Source of the DNA: BJGO01 sp039810885
GTDB taxonomy: Bacteria; Bacteroidota; Bacteroidia; Chitinophagales; UBA10324
Assembly: GCA_039810885.1 (NCBI GenBank)
Contig: JBDHXV010000003.1
Location: forward strand, 38,847-102,846
Length of the DNA: 64,000 nt
Direction: 5' to 3'
The notes under the pieces were generated by a model. That model did no database searches. It saw nothing but the letters and a program-made list of their open reading frames with translations, and was not told the origin of the DNA. Below are positions 8,871-17,463 of this stretch, one piece after another (positions within the stretch are counted from its first letter, which is position 1; each line of letters starts with the position of its first letter). The translations under genes and the position numbers were made by a program.

Positions 8871-9774
8871 AAACTTTCTTATCACTTCATCATTTCTCGG
8901 CACGGCAGCACTTTTGCATTCGCACGATGTGTTTGCCGAGGATGATGCAGACTACAGATTAACAATCTTACATACAAATGACTGGCATAGCCGCATCGAC
9001 CCGTTCCCTATGGATGGTGGAAAGTTTCAGGGAAAGGGTGGCGCAGCAGCTCGTGCCGCCATAATCAGTAAAATAAGAAAGCAAAATAAACATGTGCTCT
9101 TGCTTGATGCAGGAGATATCTTTCAAGGCACCCCGTATTTTAATTTTTACAAAGGCGAAATCGAAATGAAGCTGATGAGTGAAATGGGATATGATGCAAG
9201 TGCCATTGGCAATCATGACTTTGATGCAGGTGTAGATGGACTTGCAGCACAATTAAAGAATGCAACATTTCCTTTGCTATGTGCCAACTATGATTTTACG
9301 GGAACAGCAATGCAGCAAAAAACATTACCATATAAAATTTTTAAGAAAGGGCGAATTAAGGTTGGGGTTTTTGGTTTAGGTATAGAACTCAAAGGGTTAG
9401 TCCCCGATAAGTTGTATGCACAAACACAATACATCGATCCAGTTTCTGTGTGTAACAAGATGAGCGAAGAATTAAAAAATATTCATCAATGCGATTTAAT
9501 AGTTTGCTTATCGCATCTTGGTTATCAATATAACAATGAAAAAATAGATGATGTTAAACTCGCTCAACAATCCAAGCATATAGATTTAATTATTGGAGGG
9601 CATACACACACCTTTTTAGATAAGCCCGAAACCATTGTAAACACAGCAGGTTCCAAGGTTCTTGTTAATCAAGTTGGATGGGCAGGCATTGTATTAGGCC
9701 GAATCGATTTTCTTTTTTCAAAAAACAAAAAAGAAAAACACATAATACACACCACCGAAAAAATTTCGGAATAA
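8860..9774 (+). CDS. Metallophosphatase (5'-nucleotidase N-terminal catalytic domain)
   Basis: The 304-residue protein starts with MNRRNFLITSSFLGTAALLHS, a twin-arginine-like export signal (RRNFL). The calcineurin-like metallophosphoesterase motifs follow: TNDWHSRIDP (DxH, about residue 39), DAGDIFQG (GD), IGNHDFDAG (GNHD), CLSHLGY and IGGHTHTFL (GHxH). It has the catalytic metal ligands but no nucleotide-specificity domain, which the overlapping upstream gene encodes. This two-gene split with the C-terminal half first is, as far as I know, seen in other Bacteroidota. Likely role: periplasmic nucleotide or sugar-nucleotide hydrolysis for phosphate or nucleoside scavenging. Confidence 0.87.
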   Translation: MNRRNFLITSSFLGTAALLHSHDVFAEDDADYRLTILHTNDWHSRIDPFPMDGGKFQGKGGAAARAAIISKIRKQNKHVLLLDAGDIFQGTPYFNFYKGEIEMKLMSEMGYDASAIGNHDFDAGVDGLAAQLKNATFPLLCANYDFTGTAMQQKTLPYKIFKKGRIKVGVFGLGIELKGLVPDKLYAQTQYIDPVSVCNKMSEELKNIHQCDLIVCLSHLGYQYNNEKIDDVKLAQQSKHIDLIIGGHTHTFLDKPETIVNTAGSKVLVNQVGWAGIVLGRIDFLFSKNKKEKHIIHTTEKISE

Positions 9775-9806
9775 ACAAGACAAAAATTTTTATTTATTTC
9801 ATTTTT

Positions 9807-9825
9807 CGTTGAAATTATTTCAACG
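9807..9825. repeat. Perfect 8-bp palindrome upstream of dnaA
   Basis: CGTTGAAA at 9807-9814 and TTTCAACG at 9818-9825 are exact inverted repeats with a 3-bp centre. They lie 58 bp before the dnaA start. No T-tract follows on either strand, so it does not look like a terminator. An operator or an RNA hairpin in the dnaA leader are the likely readings. Confidence 0.5.
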
Positions 9826-9882
9826 TATTAATTACTTTTCAACACGAATTACAAATCATCACTCAAAATATATACAACTCCT

Positions 9883-11325
9883 ATGATTACAACCACAACG
9901 AAGACTTGCGAGCATGTTTGGGATAACTGTTTAAAAATATTTAAAGACAATGTCAATGCTCAAAGTTATAAGACGTGGTTTGAACCCATTAAGCCGGTAA
10001 AGATTGAAGGCAATATCCTCACGATTCAAGTTCCGAGTCAATTTTTCTATGAATGGTTAGAAGAACATTATGTTTCAATTTTGCGCAAAACCATTAAGCG
10101 TGAACTTGGAAACGATGCACGCCTTGAATATCAAATCATCGTTGATAATAACAACAACCCAAGCCCATATACTGTTAATATTCCAACGTATTCAGCACCC
10201 GTTTCTAAAAACCCTGAGGTGGCTGCCCCTTTAGCATTAGGTGCCCCGATTAAGAATCCGTTTATTATTCCCGGACTGAAAAAAGTAAATATTGATTCAC
10301 AATTGAATAATGCTTACACGTTTGATTCTTTTGTTGAAGGCGATTGTAACCGCTTGGCTCGCTCTGCAGGCTATGCAGTTGCGAACAAGCCCGGAGGAAC
10401 TTCTTTTAATCCGTTAGTTATTTATGGTGGCGTGGGTTTAGGAAAAACGCACCTGGCACAGGCTATAGGCAATATGGTAAAACAAAACTTCGCTAACAAA
10501 ACAGTTTTGTTTGTTCCGTCTGAAAAATTCACCAATCAATTTATTGATTCATTAAAAAATAATGGGGTAAATGATTTCATTCACTTCTATCAATTAATAG
10601 ATGTGTTGATTGTGGACGACATTCAATTCTTTGCCAATAAAGATCGCACACAAGACATCTTCTTCCATATCTTTAATCACTTACACCAGTCAGGGAAACA
10701 ACTTATCCTAACCTCCGACCGAGCACCCCGTGATTTAGAAGGCATGGAAGAGCGATTGCTCTCTCGTTTTAAGTGGGGATTAAGTGCAGATTTAGGTACG
10801 CCAGATTTTGAAACACGCATTGCTATTCTTGAAAAGAAAATGTACAACGATGGCATAGATTTGCCGCGCGAAGTGGTAGAGTTTGTTGCCTATAATATAA
10901 GTAACAACGTACGTGAGTTAGAAGGAGCACTTATTTCCTTGTTGGCACAAGCATCATTAAACAGAAAAGAAATAGATGTTGAACTTGCCAAGAAAATTGT
11001 AAAAAACTTTGTTAAGAGCATTTCTCGCGAAGTATCTATCGATTATATACAAAAAGCCGTTTGCGAATACTTTAGCGTGCAGCCCGATAAGCTCAAAGAG
11101 AAAACACGCAAACGCAGCGTGGTGCAAGCTCGACAATTATCTATGTATCTGGCAAAAAACTTTACCAAGAATTCATTGAAAGTAATAGGGCGGCACTTTG
11201 GTGGCCGCGATCATAGCACTGTGATTCACTCCTGTCAGGCAGTAAAAGATATGATGGACACAGATAAAGAGTTCAGAGAATCTGTAGCAGAATTGGAAAA
11301 AAAGATACAGATGAGCATTTCTTAA
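9883..11325 (+). CDS. dnaA: Chromosomal replication initiator protein DnaA
   Basis: The 480-residue protein shows all four DnaA domains. The N-terminal oligomerisation domain (CEHVWDNCLKIFKDNV, YKTWFEPIKP) is followed by a short linker with Pro/Asn stretches. The AAA+ domain has Walker A GGVGLGKTH at about residue 182, Walker B IVDDIQFF, and sensor/arginine-finger segments (ERLLSRFKWG). The C-terminal helix-turn-helix carries the DnaA signature GGRDHSTVIHSCQAV at about residue 441. It binds DnaA boxes and melts the origin. No dnaN, rpmH or gyrB adjoins it, and no box cluster lies in the 108-bp upstream gap, so this locus need not be the origin. Confidence 0.97.
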   Translation: MITTTTKTCEHVWDNCLKIFKDNVNAQSYKTWFEPIKPVKIEGNILTIQVPSQFFYEWLEEHYVSILRKTIKRELGNDARLEYQIIVDNNNNPSPYTVNIPTYSAPVSKNPEVAAPLALGAPIKNPFIIPGLKKVNIDSQLNNAYTFDSFVEGDCNRLARSAGYAVANKPGGTSFNPLVIYGGVGLGKTHLAQAIGNMVKQNFANKTVLFVPSEKFTNQFIDSLKNNGVNDFIHFYQLIDVLIVDDIQFFANKDRTQDIFFHIFNHLHQSGKQLILTSDRAPRDLEGMEERLLSRFKWGLSADLGTPDFETRIAILEKKMYNDGIDLPREVVEFVAYNISNNVRELEGALISLLAQASLNRKEIDVELAKKIVKNFVKSISREVSIDYIQKAVCEYFSVQPDKLKEKTRKRSVVQARQLSMYLAKNFTKNSLKVIGRHFGGRDHSTVIHSCQAVKDMMDTDKEFRESVAELEKKIQMSIS

Positions 11326-11334
11326 TTTTTAAAT

Positions 11335-11342
11335 TATATTTG
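11335..11342 (+). promoter_or_regulatory. -7 element of the tRNA-Ser gene
   Basis: TATATTTG is an exact match to the Bacteroidota -7 consensus TAnnTTTG. It ends 12 bp before the tRNA. No clear TTG is found at the -33 distance, so only the -7 half is supported. Confidence 0.5.
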
Positions 11343-11354
11343 CCGTCCCTCAAC

Positions 11355-11446
<92 letters not shown>

Positions 11447-11480
11447 ATAGTAAAGTTCTTTACTTTCTTAATGATGCAAC

Positions 11481-11512
11481 CACTTGATAAAAGTTATACT
11501 GTTTACTAAGTG
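11481..11512 (+). terminator. Weak hairpin between the two tRNA genes
   Basis: CACTTGATAAA and TTTACTAAGTG can pair with 9 of 11 positions matched, around a 10-nt loop. A short T/A-rich run follows. It may end the tRNA-Ser transcript, but there is no strong U-tract. Confidence 0.25.
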
Positions 11513-11536
11513 TTGTTCAAAAAGTTCAGAAAGGTT

Positions 11537-11611
11537 CGGGGTGTAGCGTAGCCCGGTTATCGCGCCTGGTTTGGGACCAGGAGGTCGCAAGTTCGAATCT
11601 TGCCACCCCGA
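11537..11611 (+). tRNA. tRNA-Pro (anticodon UGG)
   Basis: Acceptor CGGGGTG pairs with CACCCCG, followed by discriminator A. The anticodon stem-loop CCTGG-TTTGGGA-CCAGG gives anticodon TGG. The T arm is GCAAG-TTCGAAT-CTTGC. CCA is not encoded. The gene ends 4 bp before the stop codon of the opposing acetyltransferase gene. Confidence 0.97.
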
Positions 11612-11615
11612 CATT

Positions 11616-12068
11616 TTACTTCCTTCGCATAACAATATGCGATATTCCGTCTTCCAGATATTCAATTCCAAGACTTTCAAATCCAACCTTCTCATAAAAA
11701 TGACGTAGCCACTTTTGTGCACCAATCGTTATCGGTACACTGCCAAAGAGCCTCTCCGTTTGTTCAATTGAAAATTTTATCAACTCTTTTCCATGCCCCA
11801 AACTTCGATATTGGGGATGTGTACTAATTCTCCCGATCGAAACATCTGCGAAAGCTACTTCGGGAGGAATGATTCTGCTATAAGCCACCAATCGTTGGCT
11901 TAGATACCCGCATACGTGATACGACATCACATCTTTATCATCACAATCAATATAGGCACAATGCTGTTCCCACGAAAAGACCATTTGACGCAATTTCATG
12001 CACTCATATAACTCAAGGTTGCTGAGTTCTTGGAAAGACTTAACTTCCCAACGCAGTTTATTCTTCAT
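11616..12068 (-). CDS. ElaA-family GNAT acetyltransferase
   Basis: The 150-residue protein starts at the ATG at 12068; a TTG 9 bp further upstream is less likely. The fold is GNAT. LYECMKLRQMVFSWEQHCAYIDCDDKD matches the ElaA N-terminal signature. The acetyl-CoA pyrophosphate loop is SIGRISTHPQYRSLGHGKELI (Q/R-x-x-G-x-G/A type), and FYEKVGFESLG closes the domain. The acceptor substrate of ElaA proteins is not established. Its start codon lies 9 bp from the start of the divergent gene, so each promoter must lie inside the other coding region. Confidence 0.85.
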   Translation of the reverse strand: MKNKLRWEVKSFQELSNLELYECMKLRQMVFSWEQHCAYIDCDDKDVMSYHVCGYLSQRLVAYSRIIPPEVAFADVSIGRISTHPQYRSLGHGKELIKFSIEQTERLFGSVPITIGAQKWLRHFYEKVGFESLGIEYLEDGISHIVMRRK

Positions 12069-12077
12069 TGTTTGCAA

Positions 12078-12728
12078 ATGAAATACATTCTAAAAATATT
12101 TTTACTCTTTAGTGTTTCCGCTAACTGGTCGTGTCAACAGAAAACGAACACCTACCAACCTCAAAACGGAGATATCTTATTTCAAGACTTAGATTGTGGA
12201 CCACTATGTGATGCGATTAAACAAGTAACTGCTTCGTATGGCAATTATCACTTCTCCCATTTAGGATTAGTATATAAAGATTCAATGGATAGCGTCTGTG
12301 TAATAGAAGCCATAGGCACCGAGGTACAATGCACACCGCTAAGAACTTTCTTAAATCGCTCTTTGAATACACAAAAGAAGCCTAAGGTTATTGCCATGCG
12401 CACAGATTTCTCACTGACACAAATTGATTCCTCTGTAATAATTGCGCTGAGTCAACTCTCAAAACCATACGATGATTATTTTCTCCCGAACAATGATAAA
12501 TGGTATTGTAGCGAGTTGATTGCTTATGCTTTTAATACAGCGATGCATGAAACCATTTTTGAGCAAACGCCAATGACCTACAAAACAGCAGGCTCTCCAG
12601 ACATTATGCCGGTATGGATAGAATATTTTAAAAATTTGAATATGGCCGTTCCCGAGGGTATTCCCGGATGTAATCCGGGAGGCATGTCCCGATCAAACCA
12701 TCTGAAACTTGTTTTTGTATACTATTAA
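12078..12728 (+). CDS. YiiX/YaeF-like permuted papain-fold lipoprotein
   Basis: I chose the ATG at 12078 because it begins a lipoprotein signal (MKYILKIFLLFSVSANWSC). The 216-residue protein has the circularly permuted NlpC/P60 order. GDILFQDLDCG and the catalytic-type His in HFSHLGLVY come first, and the Cys in NDKWYCSELIAYAF comes near residue 155. YiiX-type enzymes are thought to be cysteine peptidases or amidases acting on cell-wall peptides or lipids. The substrate here is unknown. Translation start is divergent from elaA with 9 bp between. Confidence 0.75.
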   Translation: MKYILKIFLLFSVSANWSCQQKTNTYQPQNGDILFQDLDCGPLCDAIKQVTASYGNYHFSHLGLVYKDSMDSVCVIEAIGTEVQCTPLRTFLNRSLNTQKKPKVIAMRTDFSLTQIDSSVIIALSQLSKPYDDYFLPNNDKWYCSELIAYAFNTAMHETIFEQTPMTYKTAGSPDIMPVWIEYFKNLNMAVPEGIPGCNPGGMSRSNHLKLVFVYY

Positions 12729-12768
12729 ACAAGAGATTGAAAAACGGAAGAGTACACAGCTTCTTTCC

Positions 12769-12776
12769 TAACTTTG
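12769..12776 (+). promoter_or_regulatory. -7 element directly before the holB start
   Basis: TAACTTTG is an exact TAnnTTTG match, ending 4 bp before the GTG at 12781 and 7 bp before a TTG at 12784. No TTG is seen at normal -33 spacing (the nearest is about 29 bp upstream), so support is partial. If active, the transcript would be almost leaderless. Confidence 0.4.
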
Positions 12777-12780
12777 CTTT

Positions 12781-13926
12781 GTGTTGTTTCAAGATGTTAT
12801 AGGACAATCTGCTATTCGGGATAAGCTGATACAATCGGTAAGGGAGCAACGTATCAGTCACGCGCAATTTTTTATTGGACGTGAAGGAACGGGAGCTTTA
12901 CCTATGGCATTAGCGTTTGCCCAATATATAATGTGCGAGGATAAACAGGAAAACGATAGTTGTGGTACGTGCTCGGCGTGTATTAAAAACTCAAAACTTA
13001 TTCATCCGGATTTACATTTTACCTTCCCGTTCAAATATGAAAAAGATACTGGAAGGCTTTGCCAGGATTATGTTTCGCAATGGCGTTCGATGTTAACCAA
13101 AAACCCTTATTTCGGAATGAGCGAATGGTACGACCATATTAAATCCGAAAATAAGCAAGTGAATATAACGGCCGATGAGTGTTATGAGATTGTGCGCAAA
13201 CTGAACTTAAAAACGTATGAATCCGAGTTTAAGATTTTTTTGATTTGGATGCCGGAATATCTTGGAAAGGAAGGGAACAGTTTGCTGAAGTCTCTTGAAG
13301 AGCCACCCGCCAACACTTTGTTTATTCTGGTTGGTGAAAATGATGAGAACGTTATAAATACAATACTCTCCCGAACACAGTTACTTCGCTTTCCAACCTT
13401 GTCAGATGATGAAATTGTTATGGCATTGATTGGCAAGAAGCAAATTGGGGAAGAAGAGGCCCGTCAAATCGCACGCATCAGCGATGGCAGTTATACTCGG
13501 GCATTATCAGAATTAACCCATTCATCAGAGGCACTAGAGGCATTAATACTGAATTGGTTTCGCATTGCACTAAAAGCGGATTTAAAGCAATTGAATACAT
13601 GGATAGATGATTTTGTAGAATTAGGCCGCGAACGTCAGAAGTTGCTGATTCGACAGGCATTAAAATTTATACGTGAAGTTGTCGCAGCAAAAAATCTTAG
13701 CGAAACCTATATTCGTGTGCGAGAAGCGGATATGAACTTGTTGCGCTGGCTGGCTTCGAATTTAACTTTTGATGCAGTCGAAGAGTTGAGTTTTATGCTT
13801 GATAAGATACATTATTATATAGAGCGCAACGCCAACCCTAGAATTCAAATGGTATATGCTACTTTAACACTACATCGTCTTATAAATAATAAAAATATAT
13901 TTTTGGAACAGCGGATTTCTTATTAA
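12781..13926 (+). CDS. holB: DNA polymerase III subunit delta' (clamp-loader AAA+)
   Basis: The 381-residue protein begins with a GTG (LFQDVIGQSAIRDKLIQSV), the usual HolB/DnaX N-terminus. The Walker A position reads GREGTGALPMA and lacks GKT/S, as in the non-hydrolysing delta' subunit. A four-Cys zinc module follows (CEDKQENDSCGTCSAC). Other family features are SLEEPPANTLFILVGE and SRTQLLRFP, the clamp-loader SRT/C region. It would load the sliding clamp in the polymerase III complex. It is followed by the PSP1 and gldH genes, an order I recall as conserved in Bacteroidota. Confidence 0.9.
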   Translation: MLFQDVIGQSAIRDKLIQSVREQRISHAQFFIGREGTGALPMALAFAQYIMCEDKQENDSCGTCSACIKNSKLIHPDLHFTFPFKYEKDTGRLCQDYVSQWRSMLTKNPYFGMSEWYDHIKSENKQVNITADECYEIVRKLNLKTYESEFKIFLIWMPEYLGKEGNSLLKSLEEPPANTLFILVGENDENVINTILSRTQLLRFPTLSDDEIVMALIGKKQIGEEEARQIARISDGSYTRALSELTHSSEALEALILNWFRIALKADLKQLNTWIDDFVELGRERQKLLIRQALKFIREVVAAKNLSETYIRVREADMNLLRWLASNLTFDAVEELSFMLDKIHYYIERNANPRIQMVYATLTLHRLINNKNIFLEQRISY

Positions 13927-14031
13927 CAGCCGTTCGACACAAACGACAGTTCTACTTGGGATTCAGAATACAGCGAAAAAAGAAAGATTGAACACATCTA
14001 ATGTGTCGGAATAAAAAACAAAGAGAATGAC

Positions 14032-15351
14032 ATGGGTTGCACAACATGTAATATAAATAAAGGGGACACAACTGGGGGAGGGTGCGGCAGTTCTGGTGGA
14101 TGCAGCACTGGCGGGTGCAATAGAGTAAACACTTTCGATTGGCTTGCAGACATACAGACAACCGCTATCGGCATGGATTGTCCTTATGTAGAAGTCAGTT
14201 TTAAAAACGGTTCACGCAAAGAGTTTTTTAAAACGAGCCTGAGCATCCTGATCGATAAACATGACATGGTTGCCGTAGAGGGTGAAATGGGCGGCTTTGA
14301 TGTCGGACAGGTTTCCCTCACAGGAGAAATGGTTCGATTACAGATGAAGCGCAAGCGAATTTCTGAAAAAAGAGAATGGTTGAAAATATTGCGCATGGCC
14401 ACCGCAGAGGATATGGCTAAATTGCAGGAAAGCCGCTCAATGGAACAAGAATCCATGGTTCGTGCTCGAGCCATTGCGCGACAGTTAAACCTTGATATGA
14501 AAATAGGCGATGTGGAATATCGTGCCGATGGGAAAAAAGCAACGTTCTATTATATCGCCGACGATCGTGTGGACTTTCGTGAATTGATAAAGGTTTACGC
14601 ACGTGAGTTTAAGGTTAAGATTGAGATGTGCCATATCGGCGCACGACAAGAAGCTGCACGCATCGGAGGAATTGGCTCCTGCGGCCGCGAGTTATGTTGC
14701 TCGACTTGGCTTACCGAATATAAGTCAGTAAACACACAAGCAGCACGCTATCAGAACTTAGCGATTAATCAAGCGAAATTATCAGGTCAATGCGGCCGTT
14801 TGAAATGCTGCCTTAACTACGAGCTTGATACCTATCTTGATGCGCTTAAAGATATTCCCCAAAATATTAATAAAATCACAACAGTACAAGGAGACCTGTA
14901 TTTACAAAAGACTGATATTTTTAAAAAAATACTATGGTTCTCTTACAAAGACAGCTCTACTTTTCATCCATTAACACCCGAGCGCGTTATAGAAGTAAAC
15001 GAATTAAATAAACAAGGCATTAAACCTGAAGAACTTGGCGAGAAGAAATTAGAACGTCACCCGGGTAAACCTGATGTTGATGATGAAATCAAATTTGCAG
15101 ATGTCGTGGGACAAACCACTTTGGAAAGTCTTGGAAAGAATAAGAAAAAGAAGAATAAGAATAAAAATAAAAGCAAGTTAAACTCTACAGAGCACGAACA
15201 GACACGGAGTTCCAAACCAACACAGACACAAAGTAAACTACAATCTCAACCTAAAAAGCCACACCGGCAAAGCGGACAAACAAATAAGATTAAACCTTTA
15301 AAACCACAGCATAATAAAGATGAAAAAGATGGTAATACTCCAAAGTCATAG
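14032..15351 (+). CDS. PSP1 domain (RicT-like) protein
   Basis: The 439-residue protein has a Cys/Gly-rich N-terminus (CTTC...CGSSGGCSTGGC in the first 30 residues). A PSP1 core runs to about residue 290, with ATFYYIADDRVDFRELIK, GARQEAARIGGIGSCGRELCCSTWL and SGQCGRLKCCLNYE. In Bacillus the related RicT belongs to the RicAFT complex that affects RNA processing. Bacteroidota members are often annotated as regulatory iron-sulfur proteins because of the Cys clusters. The last ~70 residues are a low-complexity Lys/Asn/Gln tail (KNKKKKNKNKNK). The 3' end overlaps gldH by 32 bp. Confidence 0.85.
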   Translation: MGCTTCNINKGDTTGGGCGSSGGCSTGGCNRVNTFDWLADIQTTAIGMDCPYVEVSFKNGSRKEFFKTSLSILIDKHDMVAVEGEMGGFDVGQVSLTGEMVRLQMKRKRISEKREWLKILRMATAEDMAKLQESRSMEQESMVRARAIARQLNLDMKIGDVEYRADGKKATFYYIADDRVDFRELIKVYAREFKVKIEMCHIGARQEAARIGGIGSCGRELCCSTWLTEYKSVNTQAARYQNLAINQAKLSGQCGRLKCCLNYELDTYLDALKDIPQNINKITTVQGDLYLQKTDIFKKILWFSYKDSSTFHPLTPERVIEVNELNKQGIKPEELGEKKLERHPGKPDVDDEIKFADVVGQTTLESLGKNKKKKNKNKNKSKLNSTEHEQTRSSKPTQTQSKLQSQPKKPHRQSGQTNKIKPLKPQHNKDEKDGNTPKS

Positions 15352-15823
15352 ACTGCACGCTATGCTGTTGACTTGTGCATTGTTTACTATATCAGCATGT
15401 CAAACGAGTATGATCTATGATGACAACGAAGAGATAAAGGATTATGTATGGGATAGTAAGGTAAAACCATCATTTACCTTTGAAATTAAAGACACGACAG
15501 TCTTATATAACCTCTATGTCAATGTTAGACATGTGGACTATTACGGGTTTAATAACTTATGGCTTAACGTAGCTGCAACCTTTCCGGATGGCACACGTCA
15601 GGTGAAACGTGTGGAAATACCTTTATCCGACGAGAGCGGAAAATGGCACGGTGAAGGACTTGGAGATATTTGGGATTATCGCTATATGATTCAGCAAGGA
15701 GCATATTTTACGAAGCCCGGCAAATACACATTTACTTTAGAACATCTTATGCGCAAAGATCCGCTACCCGGCATTATGTCCATTGGCCTCCGTGTAGAGA
15801 ATACAAGAATTGGCAGAAAATAA
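15320..15823 (+). CDS. gldH: Gliding motility lipoprotein GldH
   Basis: The 167-residue protein has a lipoprotein signal with hydrophobic core MLLTCALFTISAC and a Cys at about residue 27. The mature part (FTFEIKDTTVLYNLYVNVRHVDYYGFNNLWLNV, GKWHGEGLGDIWDYRYMIQQ) matches the GldH family. In Flavobacterium GldH is needed for gliding and associated T9SS function. The start overlaps the PSP1 gene by 32 bp. A start at the Met codon 15329 is also possible. The gene ends in a 91-bp gap before the convergent rlmD gene, where I see no clear terminator. Confidence 0.88.
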   Translation: MKKMVILQSHRLHAMLLTCALFTISACQTSMIYDDNEEIKDYVWDSKVKPSFTFEIKDTTVLYNLYVNVRHVDYYGFNNLWLNVAATFPDGTRQVKRVEIPLSDESGKWHGEGLGDIWDYRYMIQQGAYFTKPGKYTFTLEHLMRKDPLPGIMSIGLRVENTRIGRK

Positions 15824-15914
15824 CTTGCTTCATGTGTGTCCCCAAAACTCATTAGCACGAACAAGATTCTGTTGGCTAAGCACTACAGCATATAGTATTT
15901 AATTATAAATGAAT

Positions 15915-17330
15915 TTATAGAGGAGAGCGTAGAGTCAGCAAGGCTATATTTTCTAAATGATGTGTCTGAGGGAACATATCTACAGGACAACATTTATCCA
16001 CCAAATATTTTTCAGCAAGCATTTGAAGATCTCGTGCTTGAGTAGCAGGGTTGCAACTTACATAAACAATTCGCTTGGGCATTAATCGAAGTAAGGCTTC
16101 TATAACCTTCGGATGCATCCCGGCTCGCGGGGGATCTGTAATAACAACATCTGGAGTGCCATGTTCTTGTACGAAAGCATCTGTCAACGCATCAGCCATA
16201 TCACTCACGACAAAGTCCGTATTCTTAATTTCATTCAAAGCCGCATTAATACGCGCATCGGCTATTGCTTGTGCAACATACTCCACCCCCACTACACGCC
16301 CGGCACTTTGAGCAATATATATGGCGATACTCCCTGTGCCGCTATATAAGTCATATACACATTCGTTCCCCCTAAGGGCAGCATAGTCTTTTACTTTTCT
16401 ATAGAGTTGCTCTGCCTGTGACGTATTCGTTTGGAAAAAGCTTTGAGGGCTTATTCTAAACTGTAACCCGTCCAAATATTCGGTTATATATGATGTGCCG
16501 CTATAGTGTATCACATCTAAATCACTCATACTATCATTACGCTTGGAGTTTATAGTATAATGCAACGAGGTAATTTCGGGAAACTTATTTTTTAAGAACT
16601 CCATCAAAGAAAAAATATGCTCTGAATCTTGTTCGCGAAAAACCATAACGGCCATAATCTCACCGCTTCGCAGTACCCGAATCATCATATTTCTCAATAA
16701 CCCATCTTGCCGCCGGGTATCAAAGAAAGATAGTTGGTGAGCAATCGCATAATCATACACGGCATTTCTAAATACATTCGTTGGCTCTTTTTGCAAGTGG
16801 CATTCTTCGATATGAAGCACTTTATCCCAAAACCCCTGAATATGATATCCCAAGGCAGGCTTATTTTGTGCGTGCGCCACTGTTAATATCTCATTCGGCA
16901 CCCAGCGGCGATTTGAAAATGCAAACTCCAGTTTGTTGCGGTATTGATATTCATTCTCTGATGGGATGATCGGCTCCCACTCTGCTACGTCCACTTTCCC
17001 CATAAACTTAATCGTATCCTGAACCATACGTTGTTTAAAAAGCAGTTGCTCAGAATAAGGTACATGTTGCCATTTACACCCTCCACAATAAGTAAAGTGT
17101 TTGCAACGAGGTGTAATGCGTGATGCTGCCTTCTGCTTAAAGTTGATTATACGAGCCTCGGCAAAATCCTTTTTATTAAAATAAACTCGTACATCGACGA
17201 CATCACCGGGCATAGCACCATCAACAAAAACTACTTTTCCTTCAAATCGCCCTATGGCCTTGCCTTCATTGGCATAATCGATTATGGCCAAATTATCAAT
17301 CAAAAAGCCACCCTTGTTCCTCTTGCTCAT
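15915..17330 (-). CDS. rlmD: 23S rRNA (uracil-5-)-methyltransferase RlmD-like
   Basis: The 471-residue protein has an N-terminal TRAM domain. An iron-sulfur motif CKHFTYCGGC lies near residues 76-85, with a fourth Cys in IEECHLQ near 176. The C-terminal SAM methyltransferase domain has motif I VYDLYSGTGSIAIYIA, DPPRAGMHPKVIEAL and the catalytic SCNPATQARDL near residue 425. Family members form m5U in rRNA or tRNA. RlmD is the usual annotation in Bacteroidota, but RlmCD or TrmA-type specificity cannot be excluded by eye. Confidence 0.9.
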   Translation of the reverse strand: MSKRNKGGFLIDNLAIIDYANEGKAIGRFEGKVVFVDGAMPGDVVDVRVYFNKKDFAEARIINFKQKAASRITPRCKHFTYCGGCKWQHVPYSEQLLFKQRMVQDTIKFMGKVDVAEWEPIIPSENEYQYRNKLEFAFSNRRWVPNEILTVAHAQNKPALGYHIQGFWDKVLHIEECHLQKEPTNVFRNAVYDYAIAHQLSFFDTRRQDGLLRNMMIRVLRSGEIMAVMVFREQDSEHIFSLMEFLKNKFPEITSLHYTINSKRNDSMSDLDVIHYSGTSYITEYLDGLQFRISPQSFFQTNTSQAEQLYRKVKDYAALRGNECVYDLYSGTGSIAIYIAQSAGRVVGVEYVAQAIADARINAALNEIKNTDFVVSDMADALTDAFVQEHGTPDVVITDPPRAGMHPKVIEALLRLMPKRIVYVSCNPATQARDLQMLAEKYLVDKCCPVDMFPQTHHLENIALLTLRSPL

Positions 17331-17395
17331 TCCGAAAAGGTTTTTTTATTCTAAAAAGCGGCTAAAAATACTTTATTCTCTTGTGCCTGATATTT

Positions 17396-17423
17396 TTGTG
17401 ACTTAATAAAAATGATAGTTTTG
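17396..17423 (+). promoter_or_regulatory. Promoter of the peptidylprolyl isomerase operon
   Basis: TTG at 17396-17398, 17 bp spacer, then TAGTTTTG at 17416-17423, an exact -7 consensus. Transcription would start near 17428, giving a leader of about 35 nt before the ATG at 17464. Confidence 0.55.
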
Positions 17424-17463
17424 TGCCCCTGTTAAAGTCAGATAAACCCTTCATTTAATTATT

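Noticed and set aside
11468..11725. An 85-codon minus-strand open frame containing GWQDSNLRPPGPKPGAI
   Set aside because: It is the antisense translation of tRNA-Pro, a known source of spurious protein annotations.
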